DNA from: Bacillota bacterium
GTDB lineage: Bacteria > Bacillota > Clostridia > Peptostreptococcales > Anaerovoracaceae
DNA length: 8,422 nucleotides
Reading direction: 5' to 3'
NCBI GenBank assembly: GCA_016302925.1
Contig: JAEDMR010000082.1
Span: forward strand, 1 to 8,422
The notes under the pieces are model-generated. The model did not search any database. It had not been told where the DNA came from and was given only the letters and a program-made list of their open reading frames with translations. Shown one piece after another: positions 1-5,799 of the stretch. Numbering within the stretch: position 1 is the first letter of the stretch; every line of letters begins with the position of its first letter. The position numbers and the translations under genes are program-made.

Positions 1-366
1 GTTCTGTGCAAAGGCGGCCATCAGATCAACGATGCCAACGACCTGCTGTATCACGATGGTACATACCGCTGGTTCTACGGCAAGCGCATCGACAATCCAA
101 ATACTCACGGCACCGGCTGCACCCTGTCCAGCGCCATCGCATCCAATCTGGCCAAAGGCTGTGATCTGGAAACTGCAGTACAGCGTGCCAAGGAATATAT
201 TTCCGGTGCACTGGCTGCCATGCTGGACCTGGGCAAAGGCAGCGGCCCCATGGATCACGGCTTTGCCCTTCATGGCAGCAGCTTCGCAGAAGACCCGGAT
301 GCAGACTGTGACGCAGATGCAGGCTGTGATTCGGATGCACACTGCGGAAAGGAGGTGTGCCGGTAA
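1..366 (+). CDS. thiD: Hydroxymethylpyrimidine/phosphomethylpyrimidine kinase, C-terminal part (5' end outside window)
   Basis: The first 121 codons of frame 1 are open from the window edge to a TAA at 364-366. ThiD is a cytosolic ribokinase-fold enzyme that phosphorylates the thiamin pyrimidine HMP to HMP-P and then to HMP-PP. Visible family marks are KGGH at fragment residues 4-7 and NTHGTGCT at residues 34-41, the anion-hole/active-site loop with the Cys (residue 40) typical of this kinase family. A normal helical C-terminus follows, up to about residue 99. The last 22 residues are odd: a Cys/Asp-rich tail (three six-residue repeats, then EVCR) not expected in ThiD. The stop overlaps the cytX start by one base (TAATG), so the two genes are translationally coupled in one operon. 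The N-terminal half and the promoter, possibly with a TPP riboswitch, lie outside the window. The identification is strong; the tail's role is unknown. Confidence 0.9.
   Translation, partial: VLCKGGHQINDANDLLYHDGTYRWFYGKRIDNPNTHGTGCTLSSAIASNLAKGCDLETAVQRAKEYISGALAAMLDLGKGSGPMDHGFALHGSSFAEDPDADCDADAGCDSDAHCGKEVCR
298..351 (+). repeat. Three-copy 18-bp tandem repeat coding a Cys/Asp-rich ThiD tail
   Basis: Three 18-bp units at 298-315, 316-333 and 334-351 each begin with GATGCA and keep a TGY cysteine codon at codon 4. They encode DADCDA, DAGCDS and DAHCGK. The unit is a multiple of three, so copy number could change without breaking the frame. The third copy runs into the cytX ribosome binding site (GGAGG at 351-355). 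Confidence 0.8.
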
Positions 367-1532
367 TGGAAAAGCGTACTTCTTTATTTGACAACGGCCT
401 CATCTGGTTCGGGGCAGGCGTATCTATCGCGGAGATACTGACCGGGACCTATCTGGCGCCTCTGGGAATGGAGAAAGGCCTGGCTGCCATCGTCATCGGC
501 CACATCATCGGCTGCATCATGCTGTTTCTCGCCGGCGTCATCGGCGGCCGGGAGCGTCTGTCCGCCATGGAGTCGGTAAAACTCAGCTTCGGACAGAAGG
601 GCGGACTTCTTTTCTCGATTCTTAACGTGCTGCAGCTGGTGGGCTGGACAGCCATCATGATCTATGACGGCGCACTGGCAGCCGACGGCGTCATGGCAGC
701 GGGACAGTGGATCTGGTGCATGGTCATCGGCGGCCTGATCCTCTTGTGGATCTTTATCGGCATTACCAACCTGGGCAAGGTGAATGTGGTGGCCATGGGC
801 GCCCTCTTCATCCTGACCCTGATTCTGAGCAAAATCATCTTCGCCGGCAGTTCCGGCACGGTCTTCGCCGCAGACGAGGCCATGACCTTCGGTGCCGGCG
901 TGGAGCTTTCTGTGGCCATGCCCCTTTCATGGCTGCCGCTGATCAGCGACTATACCCGGGAAGCGAAGGATCCTGTGAAGAGTTCTGCAGTCAGTGCGGT
1001 GGTCTACGGCCTGGTCAGCAGCTGGATGTACCTGATCGGCATGGGGGCAGCCATCTTTACGGGAGAATATGATATCGCCCAGATCATGCTGAAAGCAGGA
1101 CTTGGAATCGCAGGACTTCTGATCATCGTATTCTCCACGGTGACCACAACATTCCTGGATGCCTGGTCCGCAGGCATTTCCACCGAGTCCATCTTCCGCG
1201 GCCTGTCCGGGAAGAAGGTGGCCCTGGTGGTGACCGTACTGGGAACCATCGCCGCCATCGTGTATCCGATGGACAATATCACCAACTTCCTGTACCTGAT
1301 CGGTTCCGTATTCGCACCGATGATCGCCATTCAGATCGCCGACTGCTTCTTCCTGAAACGGAAAAGCAGCGGCACCTTCGACTGGGTGAATCTGATCGTC
1401 TGGCTGGCAGGCTTCATCGCCTACCGGATTCTCATGGGCATCGATATGCCGGTGGGAAACACCCTGCCGGATATGGTCATCACCATTCTGCTCTGCGTCA
1501 TCGTGCGGAAGATTGCGAGAGTCTCTGCTTAA
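366..1532 (+). CDS. cytX: CytX, predicted hydroxymethylpyrimidine permease (NCS1 family)
   Basis: This is a 388-residue, very hydrophobic inner-membrane protein of the nucleobase:cation symporter-1 family, with about 11-12 predicted membrane segments. It begins MEKRTSLFDNGLIWFGAGVS, the NCS1 N-terminal pattern in which a short cytosolic lead is followed by the first membrane helix with a Trp-Phe-Gly motif; the segment SWLPLISDYTR near residue 190 is also typical. CytX proteins import the thiamin pyrimidine (HMP or a related salvage product), and the gene directly follows thiD, whose enzyme uses that substrate, so context and family agree. The ATG at 366 is chosen because GGAGG at 351-355 sits 10 nt upstream; the upstream in-frame GTG at 357 overlaps the ribosome binding site and is unlikely. 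The exact transported pyrimidine is inferred, and a cytosine-type substrate cannot be excluded from sequence. Confidence 0.87.
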   Translation: MEKRTSLFDNGLIWFGAGVSIAEILTGTYLAPLGMEKGLAAIVIGHIIGCIMLFLAGVIGGRERLSAMESVKLSFGQKGGLLFSILNVLQLVGWTAIMIYDGALAADGVMAAGQWIWCMVIGGLILLWIFIGITNLGKVNVVAMGALFILTLILSKIIFAGSSGTVFAADEAMTFGAGVELSVAMPLSWLPLISDYTREAKDPVKSSAVSAVVYGLVSSWMYLIGMGAAIFTGEYDIAQIMLKAGLGIAGLLIIVFSTVTTTFLDAWSAGISTESIFRGLSGKKVALVVTVLGTIAAIVYPMDNITNFLYLIGSVFAPMIAIQIADCFFLKRKSSGTFDWVNLIVWLAGFIAYRILMGIDMPVGNTLPDMVITILLCVIVRKIARVSA

Positions 1533-1560
1533 GATATCATCTGATGTGATGTCTTTCCTT
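1531..1560 (+). terminator. Possible terminator of the thiD-cytX operon
   Basis: Beginning in the cytX stop codon, 1531-1540 can pair with 1546-1555 (10 bp including two G-U pairs) around a 5-nt loop. A pyrimidine-rich, only partly T-rich tail follows (TTTCCTTTCCC). It is weak but well placed. Confidence 0.4.
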
Positions 1561-1606
1561 TCCCTTTCTGGAAGCGAAGTAAAATTCGAGAGAAAGAAAG
1601 TTTGGA

Positions 1607-1635
1607 TTGACTGGAACCTTTCGCAGGCGTATAAT
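1607..1635 (+). promoter_or_regulatory. Sigma-A promoter of the putative antitoxin RNA
   Basis: TTGACT (1607-1612), a 17-nt spacer, and a consensus TATAAT (1630-1635). The expected start is near 1642. It is among the strongest promoters in the window, yet no long plus-strand gene follows, only a strong terminator about 50 nt further on. Confidence 0.8.
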
Positions 1636-1641
1636 AGATAT

Positions 1642-1726
1642 AGAAAGAGTTACCGATGAACGGTTGCTCAGAGTGATCGAGAAATATCACGTCAGCTCCC
1701 AAGCATGGACGTGATATTTTCTTTTT
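1642..1726 (+). ncRNA. Putative antisense antitoxin RNA (about 85 nt)
   Basis: The RNA is bounded by a consensus promoter (start near 1642) and an intrinsic terminator (ending near 1726), with no credible reading frame inside. Its 5' end can form a hairpin: 1647-1655 with 1661-1669, a 9-bp arm with one mismatch and one G-U, and loop AUGAA. The RNA runs convergently toward the minus-strand toxin gene and ends about 10 nt beyond that gene's stop codon. A toxin mRNA that reads past its stop would therefore be complementary to it at the 3' end. This is the arrangement of txpA/RatA- and bsrG/SR4-like type I systems. Function is inferred from layout only; the RNA has not been matched to a known family. 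Confidence 0.6.
1682..1726 (+). terminator. Intrinsic terminator of the putative antitoxin RNA
   Basis: The perfect 12-bp stem AAATATCACGTC (1682-1693) / GACGTGATATTT (1708-1719) has a 14-nt loop that can itself form a small GCT/AGC helix. It is followed by TCTTTTT. In the minus direction the same hairpin is followed by TTTCTCG only, so it is a poorer terminator for the toxin mRNA, and read-through into the antisense region is plausible. Confidence 0.88.
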
Positions 1727-1735
1727 CGAAAGTAT

Positions 1736-1825
1736 CTAACGCTTGTTGTTTAACAACAAGGTGATCACTGCGATTACAAACAAGCCTACAGTGGCAAAAG
1801 CAGAAATTGCTTCGTATGTAACCAT
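1736..1825 (-). CDS. Holin-like small membrane toxin (29 aa), type I toxin-antitoxin
   Basis: The minus-strand frame of 29 codons plus TAG starts at ATG 1825-1823. The peptide begins MVTYEAISAFATVGLFVIAV and ends in TLLLNNKR. It has a short N-terminal lead, one hydrophobic helix at about residues 5-25 and a basic C-terminus. This matches the putative holin-like toxin family (MVTYEAI... start, about 30 residues). Such peptides insert in the cytoplasmic membrane and are normally silenced by an antisense RNA. Translation signals are excellent: AGGAGGTGA at 1838-1830 with GGAGG 7 nt from the ATG. The gene lies tail-to-tail with a strongly promoted short RNA on the other strand. Sequence family and layout support the call; toxicity itself is inferred. 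Similar peptides are often left unannotated because of their length. Confidence 0.8.
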   Translation of the reverse strand: MVTYEAISAFATVGLFVIAVITLLLNNKR

Positions 1826-1829
1826 GAAA

Positions 1830-1849
1830 TCACCTCCTCTCATGAGGAG
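1830..1849 (-). promoter_or_regulatory. Shine-Dalgarno-sequestering hairpin of the toxin mRNA
   Basis: On the minus strand CTCCTC (1849-1844), loop ATGA (1843-1840) and GAGGAG (1839-1834) form a perfect 6-bp hairpin that buries most of the toxin's AGGAGGTGA ribosome binding site (1838-1830). Hidden start sites are usual in type I toxin mRNAs and delay translation until processing or refolding. Confidence 0.65.
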
Positions 1850-1885
1850 CAGCCGTCCACCGCATATTGGTAACTCTATATTACT

Positions 1886-1914
1886 AGTTTAACATATTTT
1901 ACGGAAAAGAACAA
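1886..1914 (-). promoter_or_regulatory. Candidate promoter of the toxin gene
   Basis: On the minus strand TTGTTC (1914-1909), a 17-nt spacer, and TAAACT (1891-1886). The expected start is near 1879, which gives a leader of about 54 nt. The elements are weaker than those of the opposing RNA (TTGACT/TATAAT), as expected when antitoxin must exceed toxin. A shifted alternative (-10 TAATAT, with its -35 region in TTTCCG) cannot be excluded. Confidence 0.5.
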
Positions 1915-1919
1915 ATGTA

Positions 1920-2109
1920 ATGAAAGCTTCGAAGGAATCTCTTATTGCTGTATGTGCACTAGCAGCTGCGTATAGATTGATTTCTGCATTAATTACCTTT
2001 GATTTCATCGGTATTTGGTATTGCAATTGTTGCACTCCCTGCCGGAATTATCACCGCTGGATACATGAATGAAATTCAGAAGAATACAGAAAGAGAATAT
2101 GATAGTTAA
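1920..2109 (+). pseudogene. Decayed potassium-channel gene, C-terminal remnant
   Basis: From 1999 to the TAA at 2107-2109 the frame reads LISSVFGIAIVALPAG, then IITAGYMNEIQKNTE and a short tail. This is the last pore helix (S6) and exit of bacterial voltage-gated-type K+ channels, where ALPAGII.(S/A)G(F/Y)..E(I/L) is characteristic. Upstream, from 1920, another frame reads MKASKESLIAVCALAAAYR, in which AVCAL resembles the pore-helix start. The two frames join exactly if 22 bp (1977-1998) are removed. Even then the TVGYGD selectivity filter and all upstream segments are missing, so the gene is dead. There is no ribosome binding site before the ATG at 1920. It overlaps nothing, but the toxin promoter lies just outside its 5' edge. 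Family assignment rests on the S6 motif. Confidence 0.6.
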
Positions 2110-2149
2110 GGAAAGCAAAGAATTACAAGCGGAAACTGCAAAGAAATCC

Positions 2150-2178
2150 TTGACTTTCCGCCCGCAGCAAAGTAAAAT
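2150..2178 (+). promoter_or_regulatory. Sigma-A promoter of the ileS leader
   Basis: TTGACT (2150-2155), a 17-nt spacer, and TAAAAT (2173-2178), with a start expected near 2185, 31 nt before the base of T-box Stem I. An inverted repeat GCGGAAA (2129-2135) / TTTCCGC (2155-2161) straddles the -35 element. Confidence 0.75.
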
Positions 2179-2184
2179 ATTATA

Positions 2185-2475
2185 GTACGTTTTTTACGTG
2201 CAGCAACTGAATCAACAGACGTTGAAGGAACCAGTAGCAGGATGTAAGAACCTTACAGAGAGCCGTCTGCGGGAGACGAGATGCGAAAGCCGGGAGAGCG
2301 GATTTTGCGAAGTGCCCTGTGGTGAGAGGACGGCGGTGAAGTCCGTGTGAATATCACTCCGGAGTCTGACACGCTAATGAGAGGCGGCCTTGATGGAGGC
2401 GGCAACTAGGGTGGTACCGCGGTTAGGAATAATCGTCCCTAAATCAATTTTTGATGTTGGTTTGGGGATTTTTTT
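2185..2475 (+). promoter_or_regulatory. T-box riboswitch, tRNA-Ile responsive (AUC specifier)
   Basis: This leader senses uncharged tRNA-Ile and lets transcription reach ileS when isoleucylation is low. Stem I closes with CAGAC (2216-2220) / GTCTG (2364-2368). AGTA (2233-2236) lies on the 5' side of the specifier loop, AGAGAG (about 2257-2262) marks the upper AG bulge, and ATC at 2353-2355 followed by A is the isoleucine specifier codon. A small Stem III candidate is GCCT/AGGC at 2387-2400. The T-box proper, AGGGTGGTACCGCGG (2408-2422), contains UGGU (2412-2415), which pairs with the ACCA end of tRNA-Ile. In the antiterminator TAGGG (2407-2411) pairs with CCCTA (2437-2441); those bases are shared with the competing terminator. 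All core elements are present and the specifier agrees with the downstream gene. Confidence 0.95.
2436..2475 (+). terminator. Conditional terminator of the ileS T-box
   Basis: TCCCTAAA (2436-2443) pairs with TTTGGGGA (2461-2468), with further ATCAA/TTGAT pairing inside, followed by seven T (2469-2475). Its 5' arm is the same segment used by the antiterminator, so the two folds exclude each other. Confidence 0.9.
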
Positions 2476-2545
2476 ATACCGGTAAACCAAAATCAGAACG
2501 AAAACTTATATTTAAGTATTAAGTACGAAAAGAAAGGAAAAGAGA

Positions 2546-5500
2546 ATGTTCAAAAACTTATCAGAAAAGCCGGTTGCTGAAGTTCAGAACGAGCAAGTGG
2601 CGAAATGGAAAGAAGAAGATCTGCTGCATAAGTGCGTCTCTGCCAGAGAGGGTGCACCGTCATTTGTATTCTATGAAGGACCGCCGACTGCCAACGGCAA
2701 ACCGGGTATTCACCACGTGATGGCAAGAACCCTGAAGGATTCCATCAACCGTTACAAGACCATGCAGGGGTATCAGGTAAAGAGAAAAGGCGGATGGGAC
2801 ACCCACGGACTGCCGGTGGAGATCGAAGTGGAAAAGCAGCTTGGATTTTCCGGCAAACAGGACATCGAAGCGTACGGAATCAAGGAATTCAATGAAAAAT
2901 GCCGTGAATCCGTCTTCACTTATACAAACATGTGGACGGAAATGTCTGACCGTATGGCATATATGGCAGATATGGACAATCCGTACATCACCCTGGACAA
3001 CGACTATATCGAAACCGGATGGTGGATTTTAAAGCAGGCTTTCGACAAAGGTCTGATTTATGAAGGATATAAGATTCTGCCTTACTGCCCGAGATGCGGA
3101 ACCGGTCTGGCTTCTCACGAAGTGGCACAGGGCTATAAGATGGTGAAAGTAAACACTTTGACCTGCAAATTCAAGAAAAAAGGAACGGACAACGAATACT
3201 TCCTGGCGTGGACCACGACGCCATGGACTCTTGCATCCAACATCGCACTGACCGTAGGACCGGACATTGACTACGTGAAGGTGAAGATGACTTCCGGAGA
3301 CAACGAAGGAAACATTTTCTATGTATCCAAGGGTCTGGCACCAAAGGTTCTCGGAAAGGATGAATACGAAGTTCTGGAAGAACTGAAGGGACGCGACATG
3401 GAATACTGGGAATACGAACAGCTGATGCCGTTCTGTGTTCCGGAAAAGAATAAGAATGCGTTTATCGTAACCTGCATGGATTACGTTTCCACAGAAGACG
3501 GTACCGGTATCGTTCATACCGCACCGGCTTTTGGTGAAGACGACTATCAGTGCGGACGGAAATACAATCTGGCCGTTCTGCAGCCGGTCGATGAAAGAGG
3601 CGAATATACGGAAACACCGTGGAAGGGCCACTTCGTCATGGAAGAAGGACTTGACGTCGAAATCATCAAGTACCTGGCTGAAGGCGACAAGATCTATAAA
3701 AAAGAAAAGCTGGAGCACAATTATCCGCACTGCTGGAGATGCGATACGCCGCTGGTTTACTATGCGAAGCCTTCCTGGTACATTGAAATGTCCAGGCTGA
3801 AGGATCAGCTGGTAGCCAATAACAACACCGTAAACTGGTATCCGGATTTCGTCGGTGAAAAACGTTTCGGAAACTGGCTGGCAGATGTGAAGGACTGGGC
3901 AATTTCCCGTTCCAGATACTGGGGTACGCCGATTCCGATCTGGAGATGTGAATGCGGCCATCTGCACTGCGTCGGTTCCAGAAAAGAACTGGTGGAACTG
4001 GCCAATGAAGACATCGACGAAAGCATTGAACTGCACCGTCCATATGTGGATGATGTGACCCTGACCTGCCCGGAATGCGGCAAGACCATGCACAGAGTTC
4101 CGGAAGTCATGGACTGCTGGTTTGACTCCGGTTCCATGCCGTTTGCACAGTGGCACTATCCGTTTGAGCACAAGGAAGATTTCGACCAGCTGTTCCCGGC
4201 AGACTTCATCTGCGAAGGTATCGACCAGACCAGAGGCTGGTTCTATTCTCTGATGGCGATTTCCACCATCGTGAAGGGATGTGCACCATACAGAAACGTT
4301 CTGGTAAATGACCTGATTCTGGACAAAGAAGGGAAGAAGATGTCCAAGCATAAAGGCAATACGGTATCTCCGTTTGAAATGCTTGACAAGTACGGTGCCG
4401 ATGCGACAAGATGGTATCTGCTTTCCGTTTCGCCGGCATGGACGCCGACCAAGTTTGATGAAGAAGGTCTGAGCGATGTTGTCAGCAAGTTCTTCGGAAC
4501 CCTGAGAAACGTATACAACTTCTTCGTTCTGTATGCAAACCAGGATAATCTGAATCCTGCCGAATTTGAGGTTCCGTATGCAAACCGTCCGGAATTGGAC
4601 AGATGGATTCTGTCCAAGTACAACCAGCTGATTGCCGATGTAACCGAATACATGGATTCCTATGACCATATGAAGACGGTTCGTGCCATCACGGATTTCG
4701 TGGCCGAGGATCTGTCCAACTGGTATATCCGCCGGGCAAGAAGACGGTTCTTCGCAGAGGAACTGACCGAAGATAAGAAGAGCGCCTATGCAACCACTTA
4801 CGAAGTGCTGGTTGGCGTAGCGAAACTGATTGCTCCGATTGCACCGTTCATCTCCGATGAAATTTACACCAACCTGACTGGTGAGGAAACTGTGCATGTA
4901 GCATACTTCCCAAAGGCTGACATGGATCTGGTGGACAAGGGTGTCGAAGAAAGAATGGATCTGGTCAGAGCCCTGGTAACCCTGGGCCGCGGTACCAGAG
5001 AGAAGGAAAAGATCAAGGTAAGACAGCCGCTGAGCGAAGTACTGGTAGACGGTAAGTATGAAGCAATTATCAGCGACCTGACACCGCTGATCATGGAAGA
5101 ACTGAATGTAAAGAAAGTCGTTTTCGAAAACGATCTGGAAAAATATATGAACTTTACCCTGAAGCCGAACTTCAGAGCCGCCGGTCCTGTTCTGGGCAGC
5201 AAGGTAAAGGCATTCGGCGGCGCCATGGCCAAGGTCAATGCGGCGGAATTCGTCGGAAAGATGGAAGCAGAGGGCAAGGTTGCCATCGAGCTGGACGGTG
5301 AAACCTTCGAAGTGACGAAGGAGCTGGTGGACATCCGCATCAGTGCCAAGGAAGGCTTTGCGGTAGCCATGGAAAACAACATCTTTACCATTCTGGATAC
5401 CACGCTGACCGATGAACTCATCGATGAAGGCCTGGCCAGAGAGCTGATCTCCAAGGTGCAGCAGATGCGGAAGCAGAAAGACTTCGAAATGATGGACAAC

Positions 5501-5674
5501 ATCGTGATCACCATCGAAGCCGACGACGCGGTAAAGGCAGCTGTTTCCAAGCATGCTGACTACATCAGGAAGGAAACCCTGGCTGTGGAAATCGCAGAAG
5601 CAGGCGCAGAGGCTGGTCTGGACAAGTTCGATCTGAACGGACACAAGACCGGTATTGATGTGAAGAGAGTGTAA
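2546..5674 (+). CDS. ileS: Isoleucyl-tRNA synthetase, long type 2 form with GXHH signature
   Basis: Cytosolic class I enzyme of 1042 residues that charges tRNA-Ile. GPPTANGKPGIHH ends at residue 57, so the ATP-binding signature is G54-I-H-H57 instead of HXGH. The CP1 editing domain (about 185-400) shows WTTTPWTLASN (222-232) and HTAPAFGEDD (324-333). Cysteine pairs C181/C184, C396/C399, C468/C470/C475 and C508/C511 suggest zinc sites. KMSKH is at 598-602. SNWYIRRARRRFF marks the anticodon-binding helical domain (about 680-830), and a further 200 residues form the C-terminal extension. Length, GXHH and the KMSKHKGN loop indicate the eukaryote-like type 2 IleRS rather than the about 920-residue type 1. 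The ATG at 2546 has AAAGGA at 2533-2538 (8-nt spacing). The T-box leader points to this as the housekeeping copy. No frameshift is seen. Confidence 0.97.
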   Translation: MFKNLSEKPVAEVQNEQVAKWKEEDLLHKCVSAREGAPSFVFYEGPPTANGKPGIHHVMARTLKDSINRYKTMQGYQVKRKGGWDTHGLPVEIEVEKQLGFSGKQDIEAYGIKEFNEKCRESVFTYTNMWTEMSDRMAYMADMDNPYITLDNDYIETGWWILKQAFDKGLIYEGYKILPYCPRCGTGLASHEVAQGYKMVKVNTLTCKFKKKGTDNEYFLAWTTTPWTLASNIALTVGPDIDYVKVKMTSGDNEGNIFYVSKGLAPKVLGKDEYEVLEELKGRDMEYWEYEQLMPFCVPEKNKNAFIVTCMDYVSTEDGTGIVHTAPAFGEDDYQCGRKYNLAVLQPVDERGEYTETPWKGHFVMEEGLDVEIIKYLAEGDKIYKKEKLEHNYPHCWRCDTPLVYYAKPSWYIEMSRLKDQLVANNNTVNWYPDFVGEKRFGNWLADVKDWAISRSRYWGTPIPIWRCECGHLHCVGSRKELVELANEDIDESIELHRPYVDDVTLTCPECGKTMHRVPEVMDCWFDSGSMPFAQWHYPFEHKEDFDQLFPADFICEGIDQTRGWFYSLMAISTIVKGCAPYRNVLVNDLILDKEGKKMSKHKGNTVSPFEMLDKYGADATRWYLLSVSPAWTPTKFDEEGLSDVVSKFFGTLRNVYNFFVLYANQDNLNPAEFEVPYANRPELDRWILSKYNQLIADVTEYMDSYDHMKTVRAITDFVAEDLSNWYIRRARRRFFAEELTEDKKSAYATTYEVLVGVAKLIAPIAPFISDEIYTNLTGEETVHVAYFPKADMDLVDKGVEERMDLVRALVTLGRGTREKEKIKVRQPLSEVLVDGKYEAIISDLTPLIMEELNVKKVVFENDLEKYMNFTLKPNFRAAGPVLGSKVKAFGGAMAKVNAAEFVGKMEAEGKVAIELDGETFEVTKELVDIRISAKEGFAVAMENNIFTILDTTLTDELIDEGLARELISKVQQMRKQKDFEMMDNIVITIEADDAVKAAVSKHADYIRKETLAVEIAEAGAEAGLDKFDLNGHKTGIDVKRV

Positions 5675-5695
5675 GTCTTTCGTAACGTAATCCAG

Positions 5696-5736
5696 AATCC
5701 CCCGGCAGCGGAAACGTGATCCGGGGGATTTTTCTT
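5696..5736 (+). terminator. Terminator of ileS
   Basis: The 10-bp stem AATCCCCCGG (5696-5705) / CCGGGGGATT (5721-5730) has a 15-nt loop and a T-rich tail (TTTTTCTT). It begins 22 nt after the ileS stop and ends transcription before rlmN. Confidence 0.93.
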
Positions 5737-5763
5737 GTACTTTTGACGGTTTTGGCGTATACT
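5735..5763 (+). promoter_or_regulatory. Promoter of rlmN
   Basis: TTGTAC (5735-5740), a 17-nt spacer, and TATACT (5758-5763) lie directly behind the ileS terminator tail, with a start near 5770 and a leader of about 30 nt. A TTGACG at 5743-5748 is too close to the -10 to serve as its -35. Confidence 0.65.
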
Positions 5764-5799
5764 GAAGAAAGAAATTCAGGACAGAGAAAGGGCGATGGT

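Larger units (their letters stand above)
1647..1876. repeat. Diverged inverted copies at the 5' ends of toxin and antitoxin transcripts
   Basis: Plus-strand 1647-1669 has GAGTTACC, a short gap, then CGGTTGCTC. Minus-strand 1876-1847 has GAGTTACC, a longer gap, then CGGCTGCTC. The sequence just upstream of each is also alike (AATAGATATAGA versus AGTAATATAGA). The two copies flank the module as imperfect inverted repeats, so both RNAs would start with similar rather than complementary sequence. Confidence 0.5.

Noticed and set aside
357..365. A GTG start for CytX three codons upstream.
   Set aside because: The GTG is immediately downstream of and overlaps the GGAGGTG ribosome binding site, so there is no spacing; ATG 366 has the right distance.
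32..391. A 119-codon plus-strand frame over the left end.
   Set aside because: It is a shifted shadow of thiD; frame 1 gives the KGGH and HGTGCT motifs of ThiD.
1647..1876. Treating the paired 5' ends as Fst/par-type direct repeats that mediate antisense pairing.
   Set aside because: The copies are inverted on the DNA, so the RNAs are alike and not complementary there; pairing would have to come from the 3' overlap instead.
1920..2063. A small intact membrane protein starting MKASKE.
   Set aside because: It lacks a ribosome binding site and runs out of channel-like sequence exactly where the correct S6 frame continues after a 22-bp insertion. A remnant explains it better.
3029..5644. An 871-codon open frame antisense to ileS.
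   Set aside because: It is the mirror of the ileS codon pattern: the forward frame carries all IleRS motifs, and the antisense product has no recognisable domain or start signals. Long antisense openings are common opposite highly biased genes.
5716..5799. An upstream ATG giving RlmN 28 extra residues.
   Set aside because: It starts inside the ileS terminator hairpin and before the rlmN promoter. The ATG at 5800 has a proper ribosome binding site and fits the family N-terminus.
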